64,000 bases of DNA from contig JARFJB010001817.1 in assembly GCA_036346205.1 (NCBI GenBank), forward strand, positions 2,098,001 through 2,162,000, written 5' to 3'. This DNA comes from Vesta saturnalis. Taxonomy: Eukaryota > Arthropoda > Insecta > Coleoptera > Lampyridae. The notes under the pieces are model-generated. The model made no database searches and had not been told where the DNA came from. It was given only the letters and a program-made list of their open reading frames with translations. This document shows, in pieces, positions 44,775 through 56,828 of the stretch. The position numbers and the translations under genes were made by a program. Positions within the stretch are counted from its first letter, which is position 1; each line of letters starts with the position of its first letter.

Positions 44775-46218
44775 TTGTATAAAATGATGAATCAGTAGAT
44801 TCCCGTCAAGCCGATATCCAGCAGCCGCCCCGTACCGTTCCAGAAACCAGTAGCCGCAGCCGCTCCGTTTGCTTAGCGTAAGCACCGACCTGTTGTTCAC
44901 CGACGAAGAGTCCTTCGCGATCGGACAACCTAAAGTTCAATTCTGTACTGCTATTGAGAGACACGTAAGTTGTAAAGTTATACATTCTGACAATTTACAC
45001 TCAATACACACAGATCGTAAATAATTCCGGGCTGAGCCCCAGGAGTTATACAAAGCACACAAACACCTAGAGGAACGCAGGGTAGAGCCGACGTAACTCA
45101 CCACTACAACATACACCACAGATCGTAAATAATTCGGGCTGAGCTCAGGAGTTATACACACACCTAGAGGCACGCAGGGTAGATCCCAACGTATCTCGTC
45201 ACCACCTGAGGGTGAAGGGTTGTTACAGGGCTGTACAGACCTGACCTTTCCTAGTATATCCAGTAAAGACGGGTCATCGCCTACGTCTTCTGAGCATTAC
45301 TGAAACCCGCTGAAATACATACATATCTACACCACCTACAAACTAAAACAATAACGCCATAGCCATACACGGTGTCTTTGAATAGTAGAGGAATACCTCC
45401 ATAACCTGTAGTATAAATTTGTATATAAATATAACCCTCGCAAACACCTAGTGCGAGAACGTTTGTACATAAAGTGAGTACGTGGATTATTCGATCTTTC
45501 CGTAATCATATTAGAATCGTTTAATATTAAGTATTGTTCCTTGTTAATTATAAATATTTAAACCGAGTATAGAGATCAGTAATTAATTTAGTTATATAAC
45601 CAATCTGATTACCTACATTAATCCGGTTATAATTAGAGAAAAACCGTCCCGATACATCGCGTGTATTTCGCGTATATTACTTCAGAGTAGAACATCCTTG
45701 CTTCAGCGCTTCAGAGTTACTGGCATACAAACACGATATCGATTTTCTCAAACGAATCAAGTTCAATGCGCTGGCGCTTCGAGCAACCACTGCATCGAAC
45801 AACACTCTCGCTACCGTACATACAGGACCGTATCCTAAACTGTATCTTTTAGGTAAGGATTAAGTTAAAAGACTATTTTTGTTCACAGAAGCGAATACGT
45901 GACAGTGACACCAGGACCCGGACACAGAGATTCTACGATACCCATTTTGTTAATTACAAATACATATTTTAGTTTATTGTAAATATTTATTTAATATACA
46001 ATGTTAAAAATGCTTTACGAATTTTATTTAATGTACAGTGTTAAGCCCATCCAGTAATCACTACGAACCACACCCCGTTTATAAAATAAACCCGATTGAG
46101 CAAAGCCGAGGCAAAGTAAAACCGCGCTGGGTTACCAAACCAGAAGGGCGCATATTAAGTAAAAGTTAAACAGAACCAAGAGGGCATTACATTTGACAAT
46201 AAAGGAAGGCAAACATTA
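44775..46218. other. Unexplained, comparatively GC-rich spacer between duplicates
   Basis: 44800-45260 is clearly richer in G and C than its surroundings. It contains a ~100-bp direct repeat (CAGATCGTAAATAATTCCGG...GAGTTATAC...CACCTAGAGG.ACGCAGGGTAGA at 45010-45095 and again 45121-45185). No ORF with recognisable content. It could be an LTR or satellite monomer of an unidentified retroelement. Confidence 0.4.
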
Positions 46219-46925
46219 CAAACTCATCCTGTATACACACACACACACACACGCGCACACGCACCCACCCACGCACGCACCCACACACACCAGTACACAC
46301 GCACCCACGCACGGGCGCACGCGACACCGCACGCCCACGCACGTACGCGCACGACGCACACGCCGGCGTACACACGTGCACACGCACACACGCACGCACA
46401 CGCGCACACACGCCAATGTCTGTTACAACTAACGTTACCTAAAACGAACACGTTATATCAAGAAAACCTCGAACAGCAAAATGACTAGTTTCTAAATAGG
46501 GCAAACTAGAATAACACAAGAGTAAAGTACGTGTAATCACTTAATTTCTGATTAACTGTTTATGCTAAATTCCCTCTCATATTATTTGTCTTTAGGATTC
46601 CCATCTCGATTTATCGCTCTACAATTTACACAATAAATAAAACAATTTCCAAGTGAGGGTGTTTGCGTAACACAAGAATGAAAGTACGTGTAATTAATTA
46701 ACTTCTGATTAATTTTTATTATGCTGAAGAATTACTTTCCATATTAATTGCTTTTAGGATTTGCATTTTTAAATTTATTGCTGAACCAATTAACTGATTA
46801 ACGTGAAGTTGTCCACGAATTTCATCCACGGATTTTTATTTCGAGTAAATCTACTTTATAATTTAATACTAATAATAATAATAATAATAATAATATAAAC
46901 CTTTTTATAAGATAATTTGTCCATT
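46219..46925 (+). repeat. Copy 2 of the ~0.75-kb duplicated unit
   Basis: Same layout as copy 1, with a purer (CA)n start at 46233 and a (TAA)n end. The three overlapping ORFs at 46187-46451 are translations of the CA/CG tract and not genes. Confidence 0.85.
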
Positions 46926-48110
46926 ATAGTTAAAATTTGAAATTTATTGAAGAGCGATGTGCGCGCATTATGTTAATTGAACTCCCATTTTCGACAATAA
47001 ATAGAAAGGGTTCATTATGTTTTAAATCGATATCGGTGGCATATTTCATAAAGATACTAGTAATGTAAATTTTTTCGTAAAATAATTTTTCCATTACACT
47101 TAAATTTTGAGATTTATTGTAGAGCGACGTGTGCGGTATTACCTTAAATAAATAGAACGTTGTGTATGTTTAAAATCGGAACTGTGGCACATTTAGTGAA
47201 AAAATTAGTGATATAAATTGTTTTGTAAAATAATGCGTCTAATAAAGTTAGTTGATTTGTGATTTTCACGCGCACGGTCGTATAAATGCACACAGACCAT
47301 TATTTATCCTAATTCATAAAATAATTAGCATGGGTTGATTGTATTTTAAAGTTTACTTTAGCTGTATTTTTTATATAGATTCGAAATATGTAAACCGTTT
47401 GAAAATCAATTTTGTGCATTAAGTTGATATTGAACAAGAAACAAGTGCTCACGTATAACACGAGTTTTGAAATGCTTGTTCTTCTCCTTTTTCCAAAAAT
47501 CTTTAAAAGTTACAAGATTTGACGTAGTCAGACCTTGTCCCAAATTGTGAATAAATTTATTTATCGCATTTATTTAAATTTTACTTTTACTTTAGTACCT
47601 ACATTTTATTAAATTATAAATAGTCGTTACATCGAATATGTAAATTAAAAACTATCAATCGTTATTATTCGTTTATTAAGTAGTGTGCTATAAATAAAAC
47701 AATCTTTTACGCAAATACTAGAAATTTTTTAGTTTGCTTATCATATTTATTTTGCATTTCAAAATTTTATACTTAAGATAAGTAATTGTGATAAACTAAA
47801 TGCCTAGAATACAATGCAAAGCTCTATGAGTGACGATCAAACATGTCCGTTAACCTAGTACCCCCACCACCACATTTCAAAATCAGTTATAGTGTATAAT
47901 TAAGTGTTTTTTATTGCTAATTAATTGCGGCATTTTCAAATTTTTGCCATTCCCATTAGTAACAATTCGACTTTAATGGTGGGGATGTAAGGTTAACGTT
48001 AAGCTAGAACCCTACTTACACAAAAATATGTTCTACAGCGGATAAACATTAAACAAATGCACTATAATTTTTGCTAATTAATTGCTTCATTTTTACTAAA
48101 AAAATGTTCC
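46926..48110. other. AT-rich DNA, no gene seen
   Basis: A partial repeat of TAGAGCGAYGTGYGCG with TAAATAGAA occurs near 46945 and 47118. No gene. Confidence 0.35.
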
Positions 48111-48666
48111 CAATTTACGGAGTAAATAAGTAATTTCCAAAGTGGGCGAGCGAGAGTAACAAATGAGTAAAGTATTTGTAATCAATTAATTTCTGATTAC
48201 TTTTTGATGCATATTATTTGTTTTTAGGATTTTCATTTTGAAATTTATTGCTTGACAATTACATAATAAATAAACAATTTCCAAGTGGGAATGCTTGCGT
48301 AACACAAGAGTAAAAGTACGTGTAATAAATTAATTGCTGATGCTTTTTATGTTGAATTAATTACTTCTCACATTATTTGCTTTTAGGAGTTGCATTTTTA
48401 AATTTATTGCTCAACAATTTATATAGTAATTATACAGAATTTTCAAGGAATTAATATTAGAAGCGTAAAAAAAGTAATAATAAACTAATTGATTTAACGT
48501 ACTTCACTCTTGTGTTCCTCTATTACTCCACTTGGAAATTGTTTATTTATTATATAAATTGTTGAATAATAAATTTCGAAATGAGAACCCTAAATACAAT
48601 TAATATGGGCAGTGATTCAGCATAACAAAGTAACCAGAAATTAATTAATTACACATACTTCACTTT
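48111..48666. repeat. Dispersed ~160-bp satellite units, direct and inverted
   Basis: Units with AACAATTTCCAAGTG, GTAACACAAGAGTAAAAGTA, CGTGTAATTAATTAATTTCTGATTA and ATTTGCTTTTAGGATTTGCA lie at 48120-48440 in plus orientation. They reappear inverted at 48480-48660. The same unit is embedded in both duplicated blocks (44390-44660 and 46510-46800). Confidence 0.75.
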
Positions 48667-49125
48667 TAGCCCAGTCAAGAGCGATTTCAGAAATGAAAAA
48701 ATTCCAGATATGCTGTCCTTTGGTGGAGTGGTGTAATTTGTGGTCACAATGAACGTACAAAAAGCCCACCCCCGTATAGTGTACGCTAGGAAGGTTACAG
48801 TGCAGAAAAGGAGCAAAAATTAGGTTTTTCGTAAATAACTCAAAAACTATCACTTTTAGGGGAAAAAGTGAAGACGAGAAAGTTGTAGAGAATGTAATTT
48901 TACGGTGCTTATAAAAATTTTGTACGACCACTTGTACTCCAAGCAGATTCTTTGTTACGAAGGGCCATTTTTTGAGAAATGAAAAATTCTCGAGCGCGTC
49001 ATGCATTTGGCGTCGGAAACGGCGCGTCGGATCAAAAAATGGTTCAAATGAAAGTTGTAGAAAATTTAATTACAAGCAACTTCTTTTCTATAAGTTTTTT
49101 TGTACGATCAATATTGACACAGTTT
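48667..49125. repeat. Left TIR of the 6.1-kb element
   Basis: Complement of 54335-54805. Contains a subterminal direct repeat: GAAAGTTGTAGARAATKTAATT occurs at about 48879 and 49050 (~172 bp apart), each followed by TTTTTGTACGAYCA. Such iterated blocks may be protein-binding sites. The 121-codon minus-strand ORF here is part of the TIR and not a gene. Confidence 0.8.
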
Positions 49126-49510
49126 TTTCATGATAAAATCACTAATAACTCAAAAGGTATAGCTCCAACGAAAATTTTACATCTTACAAAGGTGAAAGAT
49201 AATTAAATTTCTGAAATGTTTTGTATACATACAAACTTATTTTGGAAATGTATGAAGTGCGATAATGCTCAAAAACTCAAAAAATTGACGCATTTTCGTT
49301 TATTTTGTAAAATAAGTTACTTGTGGTGGGTCGTACGTGAAATATTGACAAGAACTTTTTTTAAAGAGAATTAAATTACCTTTAAATCTTATTTTGATTC
49401 ATCTGGCTACGTTGTTTTGTTTTCGAGATACAGCTGTTTAAAGTTTATTTTCGAAATGTAATTTGGAGCAACATGAATATATAGTTTTTTGTTTTCAGAT
49501 ACTCGTGGAT
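49126..49510 (+). promoter_or_regulatory. Putative leader and 5' UTR intron of the nuclease gene
   Basis: Non-coding. A pyrimidine-rich stretch TTTTTTGTTTTCAG ends at about 49498, 12 bases before the likely start ATG at 49511, which looks like a 3' splice site of a leader intron. Upstream promoter signals are not identifiable by eye. Confidence 0.35.
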
Positions 49511-52500
49511 ATGGATAGACGATGCATCATTTGTAATGAAGGGGAAACTTCAGGGGAGTTATCCAATGTGAGGAAGAAAGGGTTAAACGGCTTAAAGGAG
49601 TCAAGTCGATTGCGGCAAGACGGAAAACACAATATGATGACTGGATTATCTGAAGCATTCATTCATTATGAATGTACAAAAAATTATACACGGAAAAGGA
49701 GCATACATTTTGATTTGAAAAGAGAAGGAAAAAGCAGTGAAATGCTGGAAGTAGATTATACTTCTGGTCCATGCCACGGAACGAAAAGAAAAAGTGCATT
49801 TAATTTTTCTACATGTTGCTTATTTTGTTCGGAAATTATTGATGAAGCGTTTTAGAAGGAACGTAATAAAAGCCGAAAAGATTGCAGACAAGCAGTGTGC
49901 AAAGTGCAAAAAGATTGTACGGGCAAAGTATTGAAAGAAGCTGCTCTCATGCGCGATGATGAGTTAGGACGAAAAGTGCTTCAGCGTTTGTCATTAACAC
50001 AAAGTTTAGTTGAGAGTGGAGCAATGTACCATAAAGATTGTTACTCATCATTTAAGAGTGTACACCAGTTTAACAGAAAAGGAAGACCTTTATCAATTGA
50101 TGTTACATCAGCAATGGAATGCATTATTAATTACATGCGTAGCTCCGAAAAATGTCAATTTTCAAGCTCTGAATTACTGTTTGTCGTTGAGAATGCAGGG
50201 CTTATTGTGCCCTCGTGGAAAAGTGGGGAAAGTAAATTGCGAGCTGAATTCGATAATGTGTAATTATTACACAAGGCAAAGGTCGACAGCGAATCGTATT
50301 TTTTTCTGACATTGAACATTACATAATTTACAGTGATTGGTACGAGAATCGAGTATTAGATGATAAAAGCGAAAAAATAAGAATTATTATTATAAGAGCA
50401 GACATTAGAAAAACATACTGCGACGTGACTTCGTATCCTTCCAGTACACAATTCTTTGACGACGTGAATTATTACATACCGGAATCACTGACAGTACTAT
50501 TGGAGAACATAATTACAGCACGTAAGAAAACAAAGACCGACACTTTGAAAAAGAAATGTACTACAATCGCCCATTGTATCATGTCTGCTGTAAGACCAAA
50601 TTCTTTTATATCGACCATTCAACTTGGGATCACTTCATATTTATACAAAAAAATTGGATCAAAAACCATAATTGATGTTCTCTCGAAATTAGGTCTTTGT
50701 GCTTCGTACAGCGCTGTGAGAATATTAGAATCGTCGATTTTGCAAGCACCACCAGATCAAATAGAACCTCACACCCACTGCCAATTTATTTTTGATAATA
50801 CCGACTTTAATGTAAACACTATCGATGGGCTGCATACCTTTCACGTATGGGCGGAGTCCAGTGTGTCACTCCGATTTCGGCAATCATAAACAGTTCTGAT
50901 CGTATTACAAAAACGACTGCCCTAAGGAAATCCGATCAACTTCAGAAAAGTGGCGTGAAAGAATTGAAAATTTTTCAAGATAAAACGGAAGCTGGATTTC
51001 ATTCACTTGTTCTTCATGACTTAAGCAAAGAAGTAGCTGCAGTCATCGAGAGGCAAAATAAAGTATTATTAATTCCAAACAATATTGATGTCTTGTGAAT
51101 ATTGGGCAAGTTTTTTGACGTACCTAAGATTCCTGGTTGGAGGGGCTTTAATAAAAAAATAACGCAGCACAAAAGTGTAGTTAAAACAAAAGTTTTGTTT
51201 TTGCCTTTCACAAACGCTCCGTCCAGTGACTACGAGACTGTATACACTTCTTTACATATGGCTGCTGAAAAATCAGCAGACGTACAATTACAAACTACTT
51301 TTGTAACTCGATCAGCCGTTGTATGTCAAAGCTAGGGATATAGTTGCTTGCTGTGGAGGAGTCTGAATTGAAAAATATTATCGTAAGGTTAGGTGGATTT
51401 CATACTCAATGTCGTTTCTAGGCTGCATCGGGTTCATAATGGCCGGTAGTGGTATACGTGAAGTTCTGAGCGTCATATATGCACCTAATTCCGTTGACAA
51501 ATTGCTTGCTGGGCACGCGTATGCCAGAGCAGTGAGAGCTCATTTATTGCTGCAATTAGCTCTGTCAAAAATAGTACTGAAAACATTATTAATTGAATTT
51601 GAAGAGCGTGAAACTGTTTTTTCGATGCTTCGGAATTTTTCACAAAATACTTCAACAGACGAAGAAATAAGCGAACATCCTATAGTAGAACGACTAGAAG
51701 ATCGTTTACTGTATCTCACAAATAATGGACCTACTGCTAAGTTGTGGCTACAATATTTTCATATGATCACGATTCTGAAATTGTTTATACAGTACGAAAG
51801 AGAAGGTAACTGGAGAAACCACTTATTGGCTGTGCGGCATATGCTGCCATATTTTTACTCGACCGGACATTTCTCGTATGCCAAATCTTGTCATGTTTAT
51901 TTGCAGGATATGGCAAATTTGAAGAATGTTATGAATGCACAGGAATTTCAAGAATTTACAGAAAATGGGAGATTTGCTTTTAAGCGAACGGACAAGTACT
52001 GGTCTGGCACCTGGTCCGACCAAATTATAGAACAGACGCTGAACAGAGAGTTCAAGGTTAAAAGTAGCGCTATTGGCAGAGGCGCATTAACTGACAGCTC
52101 ACTAACATCCTTCACCACGACTATGCCAATTTTGTACAATATATGTGAAGGATTGGAAAATTTTAGTGAAAAATTCTTTGCAACGTCAGAACAACACGTA
52201 GAGGCTCGTGAAAGTCGAATGAGACAACGACGATGTAACAAAACTCGTTCAGTGGTTCGAGATTCACGATCCTTTTCCAATGTCTGAATCAATAACGTCC
52301 TTGAGTACAGGAGTATGTGGTGAACCTTCCTCGATTAATTGTTTCCGTGCTCAAGAAATTGGCGAACAACTCGTGGAGGAGATGTACGATAAAAGAATCA
52401 AAGACATACATATGAAACGAAGTAATCGAGTCTCGTCATTAGCATCAATAAGTACTATGAAGATACGAGATACAGTTGATCCGTTAATTTTATTCCAACG

Positions 52501-53793
52501 TATGACCATTGCAAAGCAATCGGAAACTGACTTAGAGTTTTTGAAATTTGAACTTGCTCCGTATCCTTTATCCCTGTTTTGCGAGACTGGAATGCGAAAA
52601 AACAAAAAAATTCGCTATAATGAACATGTTCATAACCATCGGCAACGACTTACCAGATGACGAGAAAATGTTCATTATTGATGGTGGTTTCCTTTTGCAT
52701 AGGGTAGTATGGAGTACAAATACATCGTATAAAAATATTTGCGCGATGTATTTGAACTACGTTAAGAGTCACTACGGAACCAATTGTGTTGTTGTCTTTG
52801 ATGGATATAACAACGCGAGCAGCAGTACTAAAGTCGCAGAACAACAGCGCAGAACTTATGCAAAATATTGTCCAGATATTGCCGTAGAAGAGCATATGGT
52901 AGCAACAATTTCTCAGGAATCGTTTCTCCGTAATAACAACAATAAGACCAAGCTCATATCTTTCTTAAAACAGTTATTCGAAACAAACGGATTAAAAGTC
53001 GAACAAAGTAGCTGTGATGCCGATACTCTGATTGTCGAAGAAGCTCTTTCATTGTCTCCGTCAATCACAAGAGTAGTGGTAGGAGAGGACACAGACCTTC
53101 TCGTGCAGAAAGTATTTATTTCTTGAAGCCAGGAAGGGGAAAAATTCAGAAACAAATTTTTTCAAGTAAACAAATTCAGGAAACCAACAATGTGAAAGAA
53201 TCCATTTTATTGGCCCACGCATTTGGTGGATGCGACACAACATCCGCAATTTTCCAAAAAGGGAAAATAAAAGTCGTGAATTTGTTGAGAAGTGCCAAAA
53301 TGCAATCAGTGATTGACACTTTCATGTCCCCTACATCGTTACCTGCAGATGTACAACAGGCAGGTGAAGTCCTCTTTCTGCATCTGTATGGCTCAAAAAA
53401 CATTTTACAGATAATTTGAACGATTTGCGTCATCTTCTGTACAGACAATCGGCGTCTCGGAAAACCTCGCGTTTGCCTGCGTTGCCACCAACATCAAATG
53501 CAGCTGGTCAACATTCGTTGAGGACGTACCATAAGGTCCAATGGTGGTTGACCAACCTACTGCCTCCGAGAGAATGGGGATGGTACTAACGGTGTCCTCC
53601 AGCGCCTCCAGGACTCACAAAACTTGTCGCCTGCAATTGCAAATCGAATTGCGCATCCATGTGCGGATGCAAGAGAGCAGGCCTTAAGTGCTCGAATCTT
53701 TGCGGCAACTGCGTGGAGAACGGTTGCACAAATTTGTACGCGAGCAATTACGACAGCGTCGGTAACTTGGACGATGACAGACTTTTCGAATAG
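49511..53793 (+). pseudogene. Zn-finger / FEN1-like nuclease / CXC protein of the element
   Basis: Starts MDRRCIICNEGETSGE (CxxC), with HYECTKNYTRKRS, then CCLFCSEI and YHKDCYSSF, likely zinc-binding. The central region (50263-52290) includes QFIFDNTDFNVNTIDGLHTF, IPGWRGFNKKITQHK, CIGFIMAGSGI and the WYLQYFHM-like LWLQYFHMITILKLF. The PIN/XPG-like domain (about 52660-53250) has MFIIDGGFLLHRVVW, VVVFDGY, SCDADTLIVEEAL, VVVGEDTDLLV and AFGGCDTTSAIFQKGK, keeping the acidic residues of FEN1-type nucleases. The tail has SLRTYHKVQWW, PPREWGW and a CXC cluster CNCKSNCASMCGCKRAGLKC then CSNLCGNC. Stop TAG 53791. Stops at 49853, 51096 and 53587 and about eight frameshifts disable it. Predicted ~1400 aa; I recall similar multicopy genes in insects and cnidarians. 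Confidence 0.8.
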
Positions 53794-54334
53794 GACACAG
53801 AACAATAGGACAGAAATAATGTAATATTTATATATTTGTACAAAATAAACTGCAATGGCAATTACAAAATTTCGACTGTTAATTAACCCCTTCACCTACT
53901 GACTTCCTGCTATCTTCAATTTCCAATAATTCTGACAATCGCAACCAGCTGTCCCGAAATATTTCATGTGCAATATTTTACACAAATTACCTACATACTT
54001 TTTAAAACGAGTCATTTTTTTTTAAAAGTACTTTCTCCAGATATTTCTTTAATGATGTTGCCAAATCAACCACAATTAGTTGCCAAGGCGTAAGTGATTC
54101 AAATTTTAACGTATTACAAAATATAACTTACAAAATTTTACAACATTTAACTTTCAATCAAACACGTATACAAGTTATGGAAACTGCAACGAGAAATTTA
54201 AAAGTAACAGCAAAAAGATGTTTTTCAAGACAAATATCATGTACTGTACATATTACTCATAATTCAATTATTATTAATAATTACTCTGTTATTACTTAAT
54301 TTCACTCAATTTATAGCGATCACACTTTCCACTG
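53794..54334. other. 3' UTR and spacer of the 6.1-kb element
   Basis: AATAAA at about 53845 could be the polyadenylation signal. The rest is AT-rich without ORFs of interest. Confidence 0.4.
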
Positions 54335-54805
54335 ACATTTGACGTACCGTAGTGTATTTTTAAAAAATTCATATCTCTGTCAATATTGATGGTACAAAAA
54401 AAACTATACAAAAGAAGTTGTTCGTAATTAATTTTTTCGATCCAACGCACCGTTTTCGATTTATCGACGCCAAATGCATAACGCACTCGAGAATTTTTCA
54501 TTTTTCAGAAAATGGCCCATACTTTAAAAAAATCTAGCTCTCGTACAAGTGGTCGTACAAAATTTTTGTAAGGACCTTTTTTACATAAAATTACATTCTC
54601 GCCTAAAAGTGATAGTTTTTGCGTTATTTACGAAAAACCTAATTTTTGCTCCTTTTTTGCACTGTAACTTTCCTAGCGTACACGATACGGGGGTGGGCTT
54701 TTTGTACGTTCATTGTGACCCCAAAATACACCCCTCCACCAACGGACAGCATATATGGACTTTTTTTCTTTCTTTGGCAAAATATTGTATTATTTGACTG
54801 GGCTA
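54335..54805. repeat. Right TIR of the 6.1-kb element
   Basis: Inverted copy of 48667-49125 with roughly 15-20% differences by eye, plus a few small gaps. This divergence, together with the gene's lesions, suggests an old insertion. ORFs here are TIR translations. Confidence 0.8.
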
Positions 54806-55616
<811 letters not shown>

Positions 55617-55826
55617 AGGTCCGCCTTTGGGAGCTGATCCTATGAGTATCTGCTAAACCAAACTTATTATAATTTTGAAAATTTGGTGACAGGGTAATGA
55701 TGTTAGGACTAACTCATCTAAAATATTTTCACGTTCGTACCACTTCCAGTTATACCGGAAGTCGGTACCTAGTCGCTTATTTTAAATGGAACACCCCGTA
55801 TATTAATATTAAGGTAATTTTAAGGT

Positions 55827-56273
55827 AAGTTTGTTAAATAAACTAGATACGAAATTTCAGTAGTTTTAAAAAAAAACATTTTTCTAAAAAAAATGACAGA
55901 TGCGGTCTTAGTAATAACTCGTTAATTGTTTAGGCAAATATAGTTTTAAACAAACTTACCTTAATTTTTGACGTTAAATCGATCTGAGTAATAAAAAATA
56001 GGGGTTTCCATTTGATTTTTTTGAGTAACTTGTATTTTTTGATAGTCAAGTTTAGACATTCATAATTTTATTTTTATTAAAAATACAAATGTCATTTTTT
56101 GCAGACTGTTGCAATAAACTTTGCCTACAACACCTCAAAGTTTTATTCAAATTGTTTGACAGGAACAGAACAATTAACGAGTTATTACTAAGACCGCATC
56201 TGTCAATTTTTTTAGAAAAACTTTTTTTTTTTAAAACGACTGAAATTTTGTATCTAGTTTATTTAACAAACTT
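55827..56273. repeat. Foldback repeat with ~105-bp arms
   Basis: AAGTTTGTTAAATAAACTAG at 55827 and its complement at 56254-56273 open two arms that also share GTAATAACTCGTTAATTGTT and the GACAGATGCGGTCTTA block. A second, smaller palindrome (TTAAGGTAAGTTTGTT at about 55820 and AAACAAACTTACCTTAA at about 55953) is nested in the left half. It directly precedes a transposase fragment whose N-terminus is missing. Confidence 0.75.
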
Positions 56274-56310
56274 GATTGATGAAAGTTGAGCAAACAATCA
56301 ATTCTCGAAA

Positions 56311-56828
56311 ACCATTATTTTTACCGATGAAGCAAAATTTACTAACAACGGTATCTTCAATAGAAAAAATCATATCCAATGGTCCCAAGAAAATCCTCAT
56401 ATTACTGTTGAGAGGAGAGATCAATATGCTTTTTCAGTAAACGTTTGGTGCGGTATTATTGGTACCAAAATCCTTGGACCGTTTTTTAATGAATACAATT
56501 TAAATTACGAAACGAATTTGAAGAAATTTTGGACGACCTTCCGTTGAACGTAATTCAAAATTTGAATTATTTTCAACACGACGGGGCACCAGCACACAAT
56601 GGATTACTTGTGTGTAACTATTTACAGGAATGTTTTAATAATTGGATAGGAAATCGAGGTCCAATAGCTTGGCCGCCGAAATCTCCAGACTTAACCCTCT
56701 TGGACTTTTTCTTGTGGGGTGCAATTAAAGACAAAGTGTACCGAGTAAAACCTGGTAATGTAGACGATTTAAAAAATAAAATTCGTGTTGCTATACAACA
56801 AATTTCTTATCTAATCCGCCAAAATTAA
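56311..56828 (+). pseudogene. DUF4817-type transposase catalytic domain fragment
   Basis: TIIFTDEAKFTNNGIFNRKN at 56311 (first catalytic Asp), HIQWSQENPHITVERRDQYA, VNVWCGIIGTKILGPFF. After a frameshift near 56510 come EEILDDLPLN, YFQHDGAPAHNGLLVCNYLQ (second Asp) and IAWPPKSPDLTLLDFFLWGA (third Asp), then DDLKNKIRVAIQQIS. The whole catalytic core is nearly intact, with all three Asp residues. The N-terminal DUF4817 part is absent, and the last residues are cut by the miniature element starting at 56805. Confidence 0.85.

Larger units (their letters stand above)
48667..54805 (+). mobile_element. 6.1-kb TIR element encoding a FEN1-like nuclease protein
   Basis: Outer ends TAGCCCAGTCAA...CAGATATGCTGTCC (48667 on) recur inverted at the right, ending GACTGGGCTA at 54805. 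The inverted arms run to about 49125 on the left and from about 54335 on the right (~460-470 bp). Shared landmarks are GTACAAAAAGCCCACCCCCG, CGTAAATAACTCAAAAACTATCACTTTTA and TTGTACGACCACTTGTAC. One long plus-strand gene fills the interior. The element appears inserted in the ~160-bp satellite: the right flank (TTTCATCCCCGGATTTTTAT) matches that satellite's neighbour at 46820. I see no clear target-site duplication. Confidence 0.8.

Noticed and set aside
46187..46451. Overlapping Cys/Val/Arg-rich ORFs on both strands
   Set aside because: Products of a (CA)n/(CG) tract read in different frames.
48641..49206. ORFs on both strands near the left TIR of the 6.1-kb element
   Set aside because: They lie wholly or largely in the inverted repeat, and the same peptides appear from the right TIR; no family match.
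51823..53895. Many minus-strand ORFs opposite the nuclease gene
   Set aside because: Shadows of the plus-strand gene, which carries the recognisable motifs.
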